NCBI GenBank assembly: GCA_002412925.1
Contig: DHVZ01000077.1
Span: 139,337 to 203,336, forward strand
Length of the DNA: 64,000 nucleotides
Source of the DNA: Anaerolineales bacterium UBA5195
GTDB lineage: Bacteria > Chloroflexota > Anaerolineae > Anaerolineales > Villigracilaceae
Direction: 5' to 3'
A program made the translations under genes and the position numbers. The notes under the pieces are model-generated. The model had not been told where the DNA came from. It did no database searches and saw only the letters and a program-made list of their open reading frames with translations. Every line of letters begins with the position of its first letter. Positions within the stretch are counted from its first letter, which is position 1. Below are positions 1-7,899 of the stretch, piece by piece.

Positions 1-2354
1 ACCACGTTGGCGGTCCGCCCGCTCCGGTCACCGAGTTCGAGTGCTTTGCCGAGTACGTCCACTTCGATAACGTGGTATTCATTCAGGCTGGCGTGGATTT
101 GCTCGTCGGTCGGATACTTGTCTTCAGTCAGGCCCTGCGGGAGGATCTTGGTCTTGGCCAGGATGACCGTGCCGCCGGGTTTGAGCATTTCCAGGAATTC
201 GGGTCGCAGCACTTCGCTCTTTTCCATTGCGATCAGGCAGTCGGCTGTGCCGGGCAGCAGGACAGGACTGTTGACTTCGCCGCAGCCGAAAGTGCTGATT
301 ACGGGTCCGCCCATCTGGGCCATGCCGTGGGTCTCGCCTTTGAGGATGTTCTTTTCATCGTACCCGGCCAGGAAAGCCAGTTTCGACAGGACGCTGCCAA
401 AGAACAGGTTGCCCTGTCCACCCACGCCGCGGATGGCCAGTGAAAGCCGTTTGGGGAAACCGGCCCTGGTCATGGCCGGGATTTTGAGCTCTTCGGGCGG
501 TACGGCGAATTTTGGCATGGCGGGCAGGTTCAAATCCTTCAGGTCGACCGCCTTGAGCACATTGTAAGGGCAGCTCTGGACGCAGGCCGGGGCCGAGCCG
601 CCGCAGCCGCTGCAAAGGTTGTTAATCGCCGGGATGCCGTTTTCGTCCAGTTCGAGGCCTGGGCAGATCAGGCAGATATTACACTTTTTGCAGGCTTCCG
701 GCTCGACATAAACGCGCTGGCTGTTGGCCGGGAGTTTTTGGATGCAGGCCCCGTCGGTCACCACCAGGGTGGTGAAAACGCCGTTCTGGGCTTCGGCCAG
801 GGCGGCTTTGAGCGCGGCGCGCAGGTTTTTCTTCTCGTAAGCGCCGACTGTCACGACCTTGGCGCCGTAGCCTTTTAACGCTTCGGGCAGGTTGAAGCCC
901 ATCTTCTCACCGGCCAGGTTTTCGGGGGAGGTCAGCGAAGGCTGGCCGCCAGTCATCGCCGTCCAGGAGTTATCCAGGATGACCTTCACGCCGGGAACAT
1001 TGCGGTAAATCGCGTTGCGGGTCGCATCCAGGCCGCTGTGACATTCGGTCCCATCGCCGATCAGGCTGATGACGCGCCCGGCCTGTTCGGGGCGGGAGAG
1101 GATATAACCCGTCCGCTCGGCCTCGCTGGCGCCCATTGCCAGGCCGGTATCCAGGGCGTTCATGAAATACAGCAGGGTGTTGCAGCCGATGTCGCCAAAG
1201 ACCACATCCAGCAGCTTTTTCTTTTTCAGCAGGACGACTTCTTCTGCAAACAGTCTGTACGGGCAGCCAGCGCAGATGACGGGTGGGCGGGCGACCGGCG
1301 CGGTGACGACCGGCTGTTTTTCACTGCGGGCCAGGCCCAGTTTTTCGGCCACCAGAGCCGGGGACCATTCGGTGACGAGGGAGTAAGCTTCTTTCCCGCT
1401 GACCTTGAAACCCATATTTTCGACGACTTCCTGCAGATAGCGGTAGCCGTCCTCGATGATGACAATCTTGCCTTGGATCGACTGGCAGAACTCGCGGATC
1501 AGTTTGACCGGCAGGGGGTTGGTGAAGGCCAGCGACAGGAGGTCAAGATCGGCCCCGAGGGTTTCTTTGACCTCGCGGACGTACATATCGCCGATGCCGT
1601 AGGTGATCACGCCCACTTTTCCCGAGCCTTTTTCCCATTTATTGAGCGGACTATTCTCGACCATCTCGACCAGGGCGGGCATCCGTTCGGTCATGACCAC
1701 ATCATAGTTTTTGCGAGCGACGGAGGGCAGCACGTTGAAGCTTTTCAGACTTTCAGGCATTTCGACCGGGTCGCGCTGCTGCTGGGGCATCAGGCGCACC
1801 AGGCCCTCGCTGTGGCACAGGTTCCCGTTCGGCATGACCACAACCTGGGTGCGGTACTTGCGTGAGATTTCGACGGCCAGCGCGGCGGATTCGTGCATTT
1901 CCTGATGGTTGCGCGGTTCGAAAACCGGCACAAAGCAGCTTTTGAACAGATAGCGCGGGTCGAGGGTGTGCTGGGTGGAACTGGGGGTGAAGTCGCTGGC
2001 GATGTAATAGACCAGCGCGCCGCGCTGCAGAACGAACAAGGCGCCGCTGGTGAAAATGTCGCCCGCCTGGTACACACCAGGGATTTTCATTGTCACGACG
2101 CAGTCGCGCCCGGCCATCGAATGGCCGTGCCCCACAGCGGAGGCGACCGCCTCGTTGACCGACCAGCCGACCTCGATCAGGTCTTGAACCTGAGACAGAC
2201 TTTTGTCGATCACCTCGGTGCTGGGCGTGCCCGGGTAACCATCCGCGGCATGGATTCCTCCGCGGACACAACCGGTGGCGAAGGCCATATTTCCCTGTAA
2301 AACTTCAGCCTGCCCGGCGGGGGCCTCGCATAAATCTCTGACGGTATTTTTCAT
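1..2354 (-). CDS. iorA: Indolepyruvate:ferredoxin oxidoreductase, IorA-IorB fusion (3' end outside window)
   Basis: The frame is open from an ATG at 2354 to the left edge (784 codons), so the C terminus is missing. By family it converts aryl-pyruvates plus CoA to aryl-acyl-CoA, CO2 and reduced ferredoxin. Order seen: an N-terminal 2-oxoacid oxidoreductase pyrimidine-type domain (residues about 1-345), an ICAGCPYR segment near 360, and a thiamine-diphosphate domain with GDIGC near 388 and GDGT near 432 followed by N near 459. Next come two 4Fe-4S motifs, CKKCNICLICP near 553 and CSGCGG...CVQSCP near 585-600. A gamma/IorB-like domain starts near 638 (IRGVGGQGN, HGMAQMGGPV). IorA and IorB are usually separate genes; here they are continuous with no stop or internal start signal. 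CAGGAG lies 8 nt before the ATG. The aminotransferase gene upstream on the same strand could supply its 2-oxoacids (inference). Confidence 0.9.
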   Translation of the reverse strand, partial: MKNTVRDLCEAPAGQAEVLQGNMAFATGCVRGGIHAADGYPGTPSTEVIDKSLSQVQDLIEVGWSVNEAVASAVGHGHSMAGRDCVVTMKIPGVYQAGDIFTSGALFVLQRGALVYYIASDFTPSSTQHTLDPRYLFKSCFVPVFEPRNHQEMHESAALAVEISRKYRTQVVVMPNGNLCHSEGLVRLMPQQQRDPVEMPESLKSFNVLPSVARKNYDVVMTERMPALVEMVENSPLNKWEKGSGKVGVITYGIGDMYVREVKETLGADLDLLSLAFTNPLPVKLIREFCQSIQGKIVIIEDGYRYLQEVVENMGFKVSGKEAYSLVTEWSPALVAEKLGLARSEKQPVVTAPVARPPVICAGCPYRLFAEEVVLLKKKKLLDVVFGDIGCNTLLYFMNALDTGLAMGASEAERTGYILSRPEQAGRVISLIGDGTECHSGLDATRNAIYRNVPGVKVILDNSWTAMTGGQPSLTSPENLAGEKMGFNLPEALKGYGAKVVTVGAYEKKNLRAALKAALAEAQNGVFTTLVVTDGACIQKLPANSQRVYVEPEACKKCNICLICPGLELDENGIPAINNLCSGCGGSAPACVQSCPYNVLKAVDLKDLNLPAMPKFAVPPEELKIPAMTRAGFPKRLSLAIRGVGGQGNLFFGSVLSKLAFLAGYDEKNILKGETHGMAQMGGPVISTFGCGEVNSPVLLPGTADCLIAMEKSEVLRPEFLEMLKPGGTVILAKTKILPQGLTEDKYPTDEQIHASLNEYHVIEVDVLGKALELGDRSGRTANV

Positions 2355-2381
2355 AAGTAAAATCTCCTGATTGTCCTTTGT

Positions 2382-2443
2382 TGTAGGGGCACGGCGGATG
2401 TTGCCAGGTGAGTTTAGCGACCAGACTCCGCCGTGCCCCTACA
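2382..2443. repeat. 17-bp perfect inverted repeat between the aminotransferase and ior genes
   Basis: Arms TGTAGGGGCACGGCGGA (2382-2398) and its exact reverse complement (2427-2443) are separated by 28 nt. No T-tract follows, so it is more like a dispersed palindromic element than a classical terminator. As RNA it would form a strong hairpin in the short gap between two same-strand genes, where it could stabilise or separate messages. Confidence 0.7.
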
Positions 2444-2452
2444 CGATTGCAC

Positions 2453-3601
2453 TTATTCCAATCCGACCAGGCTGGCCCCGGCCGGCACGTGGATTCCTTT
2501 GTAGCGCAGGAATTCTTCCATGGCAAACAGGAAATCGAGCAGGTATTCCCTTTCGGCGGCTTTGCCCAGGTGCCCAACCCGGAAGATTTTCCCGCTTAGA
2601 GCGCCAAAGGCCCCGCCGATGGCGATCCCGCGCTTTTCGGCCAGCCACTGACTCAGTTCGGCCACTTCGAACTCGGGCCTGGCCCTGACACCGGTCACAA
2701 TCGGCGCGGCGGATTCGACCGGGACGAACATCTCAAAACCCAGATTTTCCAACCCGGTGCGCACGATCTGGCTGGCGCGGGCGTATTTGGCGAAATGTGC
2801 CTCCAACCCGCCGCTGACAATCTTGCGCAGGCTGGCGCGGACGGCCAGGACGTTGCTGACCGGCAGGGTCACCGGTGAAGGATGCCAGCTGCCCCACTCC
2901 TGGACATACTTGCGCCAGGTTTTCAGGCTGAGATACCAGCCGTGTCCCTGTGCAGGCAAGCGGTCGGCCAGTTCCCAGGCGCGCGGGCTGACACTGATAA
3001 AACCAACGCCCGGCACGGCTTCGAGACATTTATTCGGTGAGGTGACGCAAACATCGATCCCCCACTCGTCGGCGCGGATTTCTACGCCTGCCAGTGAAGA
3101 GACCGTATCGACCACGGTCACCTTCCCGGCCTCGTGGACGACCGCTGCTAGTTCACGGAGCGGGTTCAAGACAGTCGTCCCCGTTTCGTGGTGGACGAGG
3201 GCAACCACCTGAACGTCGGGATTCTCATCCAATAAACGGCGGAGGCGCTGTGGGTCGAGGGCTTCTCCCAGCGGCGCGGTAAAGGGGATCACCTCGGCGG
3301 CATAGCCATTGGCGATGTCCACCAATCGGTCGCCAAAAAATCCATTTGTGCCGATGATAACTTTTTCGCCGCTCCCCACCAGGCTGCCGATGGCCATATC
3401 CAGCAGGGCGGAGGCCGGGCCGGGGACGATGAAGATGTCATTCTGGGTATTAAAAAACTGACGCAACAACGAGAGCGTCTCGTGGTAGATTTCCATCCAG
3501 TCGGGTCCGTAGTGGCGGATGACCGGGGTGGCCATCGCGGCGAGCACTTCCTCATCCACATCACCGGGGCCGGGGGTAAACAATTTGAGATGCTGGGTCA
3601 T
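2453..3601 (-). CDS. PLP-dependent alanine--glyoxylate/serine--pyruvate-type aminotransferase
   Basis: A class-V fold-type I aminotransferase of about 382 residues, the normal size for the AGT/SPT family. Seen: N-terminal LFTPGPGDV, a cofactor-phosphate region near residues 70-90, HHETGTT, VDTVSSLAG (PLP-ring aspartate), and SPNKCLEAVPG, whose lysine matches the Schiff-base lysine of the family. Start: ATG 3601 puts LFTPGPG right at the N terminus as in relatives. A GTG at 3616 adds five residues; neither has a strong ribosome binding site. It lies 98 nt upstream of the ior fusion on the same strand, so it may make the 2-oxoacid that enzyme oxidises. Substrate cannot be read from sequence; alternatives are ureidoglycine-glyoxylate or phosphonate-type aminotransferases. 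Confidence 0.85.
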   Translation of the reverse strand: MTQHLKLFTPGPGDVDEEVLAAMATPVIRHYGPDWMEIYHETLSLLRQFFNTQNDIFIVPGPASALLDMAIGSLVGSGEKVIIGTNGFFGDRLVDIANGYAAEVIPFTAPLGEALDPQRLRRLLDENPDVQVVALVHHETGTTVLNPLRELAAVVHEAGKVTVVDTVSSLAGVEIRADEWGIDVCVTSPNKCLEAVPGVGFISVSPRAWELADRLPAQGHGWYLSLKTWRKYVQEWGSWHPSPVTLPVSNVLAVRASLRKIVSGGLEAHFAKYARASQIVRTGLENLGFEMFVPVESAAPIVTGVRARPEFEVAELSQWLAEKRGIAIGGAFGALSGKIFRVGHLGKAAEREYLLDFLFAMEEFLRYKGIHVPAGASLVGLE

Positions 3602-3755
3602 GTTGGTTTTATCCACTCTCTGGCGCAGTTATACATTTTTACGTTACCAGCATACAGGAAATTTGAAATTAAAAAAGTAGCAGGCGCTACAAAAAGTGAA
3701 GTTGTTACTTTCCGCCCCCAGAGTTGTGACTTTTTTCCTTACAAGAGTACTCTCT

Positions 3756-3854
3756 GTCGAGGGTCGAGTAGCCGATGGTTTTTCGGCGTACACCTGCACT
3801 TGCGTCAGGTGCAAGTGTACGAGCGAGACAGCATCGCTCTACTCACTCAACCAG
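3756..3854. repeat. Dispersed repeat family R, copy 1
   Basis: About 100 bp starting GTCGAGGGTCGAGTAGCCG and ending CTACTCACTCAACCAGC, with a near-palindrome in the middle (GTACACCTGCACTTG / CAGGTGCAAGTGTAC). It is nearly identical to 16118-16215 and its ends match the reverse complement of 6920-7025. It occupies most of the gap between the Crp/Fnr gene and the aminotransferase gene. No coding capacity; MITE- or REP-like. Confidence 0.8.
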
Positions 3855-3860
3855 CGAATT

Positions 3861-4553
3861 TTATAAAAGATCCGCTTCGACCAATCGGCACAGTTCAGGA
3901 AAATCAGTGATCTCGAGCGTCTTCTTGGAAAAATGCCGCAGGATCCCCAGGCTTTTCAGACGGCTGATAGCCTTGGTAACTGTCACACGGTGAAGACCCA
4001 TCAGGCGGGCCATGTCGCGCTGGGTCATCTCGGGCTGGACAACAACCTGTTTCTGCCCGTGAGTGACTTCCGCCTCTTTGAAGCGCACCAGGTAGACCAG
4101 CATCTTGCAGACACGCATGAAGTTGTCTCCGCTCAGGCTGTCTTGGAGCAGCACGCCGTACATGCGAATTTTATAGGCCGAAGCGCGGAGCAGCTCGATC
4201 AGTAGTTGCGGGTGCTGGCTGGCAATCGTCCCCTCGATCAGGTCGCGGCTGAAAAAATAGAGCACGCAATCTGTCCGCGCCCGAACGCTGGCCTCGTCGG
4301 TCTCCCCTGCCACAAAGCAGGAGACCTCGCCGAAGATGCAGCCCGGCCCAACGTAGAAGAGCACTTTTTCAGGGCCGTGTGAAGTGTAGAGCGGGACTTC
4401 GACCGAGCCTTCCTTAACGAAATAGACGCCGTTGACCGGCGTGGTCAGGTCGACGATTTCGCTCCCTTTGGGGAACGCGCGGCGAATTCCCAGGTGCAGG
4501 ATCGCGCTCCAGCCCGGGCAGAGATTCTCGAAGATGGGGAGTTGGTATTGCAT
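3861..4553 (-). CDS. Crp/Fnr-family transcriptional regulator
   Basis: A 230-residue protein with the standard two-domain layout. Residues about 10-125 form a cyclic-nucleotide-binding-type beta-roll (YFVKEGSVEVPL, GCIFGEVSCF). A C-terminal winged helix follows at about 155-215, with recognition-helix-like text QRDMARLMGLHRVTVTKAI. No Fnr-type N-terminal cysteine cluster is visible, so it is not an obvious oxygen-sensing Fe-S Fnr; the effector is unknown. The start ATG 4553 has no clear Shine-Dalgarno but a TATAGT hexamer lies 9 nt upstream, so the message may be nearly leaderless. A perfect 15-bp palindrome (4604-4618) about 50 bp upstream resembles a Crp-type operator and may mean autoregulation (inference). 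Confidence 0.88.
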   Translation of the reverse strand: MQYQLPIFENLCPGWSAILHLGIRRAFPKGSEIVDLTTPVNGVYFVKEGSVEVPLYTSHGPEKVLFYVGPGCIFGEVSCFVAGETDEASVRARTDCVLYFFSRDLIEGTIASQHPQLLIELLRASAYKIRMYGVLLQDSLSGDNFMRVCKMLVYLVRFKEAEVTHGQKQVVVQPEMTQRDMARLMGLHRVTVTKAISRLKSLGILRHFSKKTLEITDFPELCRLVEADLL

Positions 4554-4603
4554 ATGAAAATAACTATATTCGAAGTTGATTTCTTGTGCAATGGGGAAAA
4601 ATC

Positions 4604-4618
4604 AGGTGATAGTCACCT
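4604..4618. promoter_or_regulatory. Palindrome AGGTGATAGTCACCT upstream of the Crp/Fnr gene
   Basis: A perfect 6+3+6 palindrome in the 70-nt gap between the MFS gene end and the Crp/Fnr start. It resembles a Crp-type operator (TGA...TCA half sites). It also matches the GGTGAC-W-GTCACC units clustered at 63236-63366, so a repeat origin is the alternative. Confidence 0.4.
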
Positions 4619-4623
4619 TTGCG

Positions 4624-5886
4624 CTAATTTTCTAATTGGGCAGTCTGCCCTGGCTTCCCAATCAGCCAGACCAGGATTGCTCCAACCACGAACAGGCCCA
4701 TGTTGAGGGCAAAGGGCAGGGCGCGGTCAATCGCTGAGAGTTGACCGGCGATCCAGCCAAAAGGCGAGATCAGCACGATCAGGGCGACATAGACCATCGC
4801 GCTGACGCGGGCGCGTTCCGCTGATTCCAGGGAGAGGGCCAGCAACGATTCGGTCATCGGGCTGACCAGGGCCGAGGCGACTGCTTCGAGCACCACGCTG
4901 GCCACCAACAGCGGAATCGCCCGGGGTGCCATGACCACCAGCAGTAACTGGCTGATGAAAAAAATTCCGAACCCTGTCCAGAGCGGCAGGCGGAAGCGGT
5001 GTGGGTTGGTCAGGCGCGGGCCGATGACAAAGAAACAGAGGGTCATGATGATCGAGCGCAGCGCTACATAGGTGGAAATCTCCGAGTCGGAAAAACCCAG
5101 TTTGGTAGTGAACAAAACGCCCCAAAAACTGCTGCTGACGGTGGCGTAAATATTGGTGACAACCATCAGTGATAGGGCGCCCAGGATGGGTTTTGAACGC
5201 CAGAGCTGGATGAAAACATTGCGATATTCACCGAGCAGGCTCAAGATGGAACGGCCATGGGTTTCTTTCATGCGTTGCAGGCCGCGTACCGTTTCATGTG
5301 AGTAGATGTACAAAACCACGAATTTGGCTGTCAGCATAAAGAAGCCAAAGACAAACAGCCAGCGCACAGCCGGTACCAGGCCAAAGCGGCCCACGAACCA
5401 GCCGCCGAGCGGGGCAAAAAAGGCTGAGCAGACGGCGAAAATCATGATCCAGGTCCAGATATGGACGAGATGGCGTTCCTCGGCGTCTTCGACCATCAGG
5501 CAGGTCCAGGCGGTATGCGAGATGCGCCACAGGCTGTTCATTACGGCCGCGGCCACAAAAAAGCGTACATCCTGGGCTACGGCCCAGATCAGGCAGGGCA
5601 CGCCCCAACAAAACAGGTCGGTGATAAACAAGGTCAGGCGGCGTCCGAACTTGTCGACGATGGCGCCGCTGAGCAGGGCTGAGAAAACCTGTAGCACCAG
5701 ACCCAGGCTGGCAATCGTTCCGATTTGCTGGTCGGTCACGCCCAGGGCCAGCATATAGACCGAGAAAAACGGGGAAAAAAGGTTGTAGGGGATGCCGAAC
5801 ATCACCTCGGTTAGCACGGTAGCGCGTGGGTTGCCTTTTAGCTCGCGCAGTGTCTGGATCAAGGGATGCTTTAAGAAGTGGGCCAT
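4624..5886 (-). CDS. Major facilitator superfamily transporter
   Basis: About 420 residues, strongly hydrophobic, 12 predicted membrane segments with the usual gap near the middle. The loop-2/3 signature of MFS proteins appears as GAIVDKFGRRLTL. Substrate unknown. Start: ATG 5886 has TTGGAG 9 nt upstream; the in-frame ATG at 5967 would add 27 polar residues without a ribosome binding site. It lies between the Crp/Fnr gene and the glycosylase-like gene, both on the same strand, separated from the latter by a terminator hairpin, so it is probably transcribed on its own. Confidence 0.85.
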   Translation of the reverse strand: MAHFLKHPLIQTLRELKGNPRATVLTEVMFGIPYNLFSPFFSVYMLALGVTDQQIGTIASLGLVLQVFSALLSGAIVDKFGRRLTLFITDLFCWGVPCLIWAVAQDVRFFVAAAVMNSLWRISHTAWTCLMVEDAEERHLVHIWTWIMIFAVCSAFFAPLGGWFVGRFGLVPAVRWLFVFGFFMLTAKFVVLYIYSHETVRGLQRMKETHGRSILSLLGEYRNVFIQLWRSKPILGALSLMVVTNIYATVSSSFWGVLFTTKLGFSDSEISTYVALRSIIMTLCFFVIGPRLTNPHRFRLPLWTGFGIFFISQLLLVVMAPRAIPLLVASVVLEAVASALVSPMTESLLALSLESAERARVSAMVYVALIVLISPFGWIAGQLSAIDRALPFALNMGLFVVGAILVWLIGKPGQTAQLEN

Positions 5887-5973
5887 GAAAATTTCTCCAA
5901 TGCGGTCAAGGCTGGCGAGTTCGCCAAAACAACCCACTATATCCCAATTTTGATTGCGTGGCAACATTCATGG

Positions 5974-6010
5974 AAAAAAAGAAGAAACGCGCAGAAGCGT
6001 CTCTTCTTTT
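5974..6010 (-). terminator. Rho-independent terminator after the glycosylase-like gene
   Basis: Read on the minus strand: AAAAGAAGAGACGC, a 6-nt loop, then GCGTTTCTTCTTTTTTTCC, giving a stem with one mismatch and a T-tract. It lies 58 nt past the stop of the 6069-6899 gene and upstream of the MFS gene. Confidence 0.75.
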
Positions 6011-6068
6011 GGGCCGGAAAGCGCGGCCTCCAGGATGACATGCTGCCTCAAAAAAACTCTTCGTGTGC

Positions 6069-6899
6069 CTAACCCTGGCACTTGGGGCAGAAATAACACG
6101 CCCCGCCGAGGTATTGCATTTTCTGGATGGTTGTTCCGCACTCCGGGCAGGGTTTCCCGGCAGAGGCGCTGTCCATCAGGCGAACGTAGCCTCCGGGCTG
6201 GCCGAACAAGTCGGTTTCGTCGTTGCGCCCGCCCATCTGGATGATTTCGTGGAGGGTATCGACGATGGCCGCATAGAGGTCGCGGCGCTGGCCGGGAGTG
6301 AACTCGGCCAGGGGACGGCGCGGGCCAATCCGCGCTTGGAACAGAATATCCTGAGCAATCGAATTTCCCAGGCCGGGCAGGATTTGATCCTGGGTTAGCA
6401 GGCTCTTGGCGCTGCGTTTTTCGCCTTTGAGTATTTCATCAATCAAGTTGTTGAAATACTCAAAGGTAAAGGCTGGCTCGACAGGTGTGACGCGCATGCC
6501 CTTGATGTACTGCCGTTCCTGTTCCTGCCCGGCTTCATATAATTCCATTGCTCCCCACATCTGGGTTGTGGCCGAGAGCGCCGAACCATCGTCAAAATGG
6601 ATCAGCAGATGATACTTCACGGGCAGGGGTGTTCCCGCCGGGTGGAAGAGAATCTTGCCGCCGCATTCACCGAACAGGAGAAGATAACCCGGTTCGAGTG
6701 CAATTGACAGCCAGCGCCCCTGTACCCGCGCCAGGCCGACAACTTTTCCCTTGGTCAACTGTGCGAACTCCTCGGGTTTGCGGTTGTACCAGACGAACTT
6801 GTGCGGTGAGTTCCCCAGACTGCCGGCCTTGACGGTTTTTCCCGTCAGGGTGGTGTTAATTTGTTTGGCCAAAACGGTGTATTCAGGTAATTCGAACAT
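6069..6899 (-). CDS. Fpg/Nei (MutM-family) DNA glycosylase-like protein with altered catalytic residues
   Basis: A 276-residue protein with the full Fpg/Nei fold outline. Seen: N-terminal MFELPEYT, H2TH-like segment LPGLGNSIAQDILFQA (about 170-185), and a C-terminal zinc finger CPEC...CPKC. Start ATG 6899 is set by TGGAGG just upstream; the ATG at 6911 lies in that binding site. In MutM the N-terminal proline (MPELPE) is the nucleophile; here that position is Phe. The beta-hairpin lysine (about residue 57) appears as Arg (QGRWLSI), and the zinc-finger Arg before the last CxxC is Gly (GGACYFC). Either a divergent clade with other chemistry or a non-catalytic damage/DNA-binding protein. Fold assignment is firm, activity is not. 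Confidence 0.85.
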   Translation of the reverse strand: MFELPEYTVLAKQINTTLTGKTVKAGSLGNSPHKFVWYNRKPEEFAQLTKGKVVGLARVQGRWLSIALEPGYLLLFGECGGKILFHPAGTPLPVKYHLLIHFDDGSALSATTQMWGAMELYEAGQEQERQYIKGMRVTPVEPAFTFEYFNNLIDEILKGEKRSAKSLLTQDQILPGLGNSIAQDILFQARIGPRRPLAEFTPGQRRDLYAAIVDTLHEIIQMGGRNDETDLFGQPGGYVRLMDSASAGKPCPECGTTIQKMQYLGGACYFCPKCQG

Positions 6900-6919
6900 A
6901 CTGCCCTCCAAATTAATTG

Positions 6920-7025
6920 CTGGTTGAGTAGGGCGATGCTCTTTCGCCCGTATCGAAACCAGCCTTCTTGGTTTCTGTTATCCCTTGGTCTCGATCCGGC
7001 GGAAAAGCGCCGCCTACTCGACCAG
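6920..7025. repeat. Dispersed repeat family R, copy 3 (inverted, different core)
   Basis: Starts TGGTTGAGTAGGGCGATGCTC and ends CGCCGCCTACTCGACCAGC. Both ends match the reverse complement of the copies at 3756 and 16118, but the GTACACCTGCACTTGC core is replaced by other sequence. It fills the gap between the tandem NTF2-like gene and the glycosylase-like gene. Confidence 0.65.
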
Positions 7026-7035
7026 CGGGATAATA

Positions 7036-7872
7036 CTAAGCTCTTACTCCCCCGATAAACGACCAGTGCGTATGGATGATTTTCCACTGTCCATCCATCC
7101 GCGCGAAGACTTCAGTGCAGTTCCAGGGCGTACGGCAAGTGACCGCTTTGTCTGGGTCCAGTCGGGTGGTCAGGAAGCGATAATTCAAGACCGCCAGGTC
7201 GCCACAAACTTGCACACGCGGGGCGACAAAATCCATCACATCGAAGGAGGTCTTTCCCACACGCTGCGCATATTCGGCTTTGAGCGCCTCGCGTCCGTTG
7301 ATCCGCTGCGGCGTGCCTGTATCGAAGTAAGTTACCTCAGGGGCGCTGATCTCGATAAAGCCCCACGGGTCGCCTTTACTCCAGCGTTCCATTGCAATTT
7401 TTTCCAGGCCGAGAACCTCGCCCAGAACGCCCATGTAGACCGGGGGTGTCATCTGGACTGGCAGGGGGATTTCCAGGCTTTCAGGTAGTTTGTGCAGAAG
7501 ATAAGAGAAGTGGCTGTGGACAATCTGCCAGCGTTTCTCGCGCCGAAAGTACACTTCGGTCACATTCCAGGGCATTTGGAAGCGGATTTCACCCTGTTCG
7601 TCGAGGCCGGTGGAGCGATAGTTGTAAGTCAGCACGGCCGCCTCCCCGATCTCGACGACCTTCGGCTCGATGAATTCCGAGCGCTCGTAGTGGATTTGCC
7701 CAACGACGGGGCGCATGTACTCCTGGTATTTTTCCAACCCGAGGATGGGACTGGTCAGGCTGGGATCGAGGTAGGTGAGATCTTCGGCGCTCAGTTCGAC
7801 AAACCCCCAGGGGTCGCCGCTGCGCCAGCGTTCCATGGCTTGTTTTTCAAGAGCTAGAATTTTGTGTTCCAT
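7036..7872 (-). CDS. Tandem NTF2/SnoaL-like (DUF4440-type) protein
   Basis: A 278-residue protein made of two similar halves. Each starts with an ALEK/GLEK-xAMERW-GDPWGF segment (first near residue 8, second near residue 152), followed by an EITYFD/DLTYLD-like strand and a C-terminal W-ITHxHWSF/WQIVHSHFSY end. This is the layout of NTF2-fold DUF4440/SnoaL_3 domains, here duplicated within one chain. Such folds often bind small hydrophobic ligands; no catalytic residue can be assigned. AAGGT precedes ATG 7872. It follows the 7900-8871 gene by 27 nt on the same strand and probably belongs to the unit beginning at 9269. Confidence 0.75.
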   Translation of the reverse strand: MEHKILALEKQAMERWRSGDPWGFVELSAEDLTYLDPSLTSPILGLEKYQEYMRPVVGQIHYERSEFIEPKVVEIGEAAVLTYNYRSTGLDEQGEIRFQMPWNVTEVYFRREKRWQIVHSHFSYLLHKLPESLEIPLPVQMTPPVYMGVLGEVLGLEKIAMERWSKGDPWGFIEISAPEVTYFDTGTPQRINGREALKAEYAQRVGKTSFDVMDFVAPRVQVCGDLAVLNYRFLTTRLDPDKAVTCRTPWNCTEVFARMDGQWKIIHTHWSFIGGVRA

Positions 7873-7899
7873 ATATTGACCTTCTTCATTTGGATAAGT

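Noticed and set aside
7..1865. Several long plus-strand ORFs across the left end
   Set aside because: They are antisense to the ior frame, which shows thiamine-diphosphate and 4Fe-4S motifs throughout and is open to the window edge.
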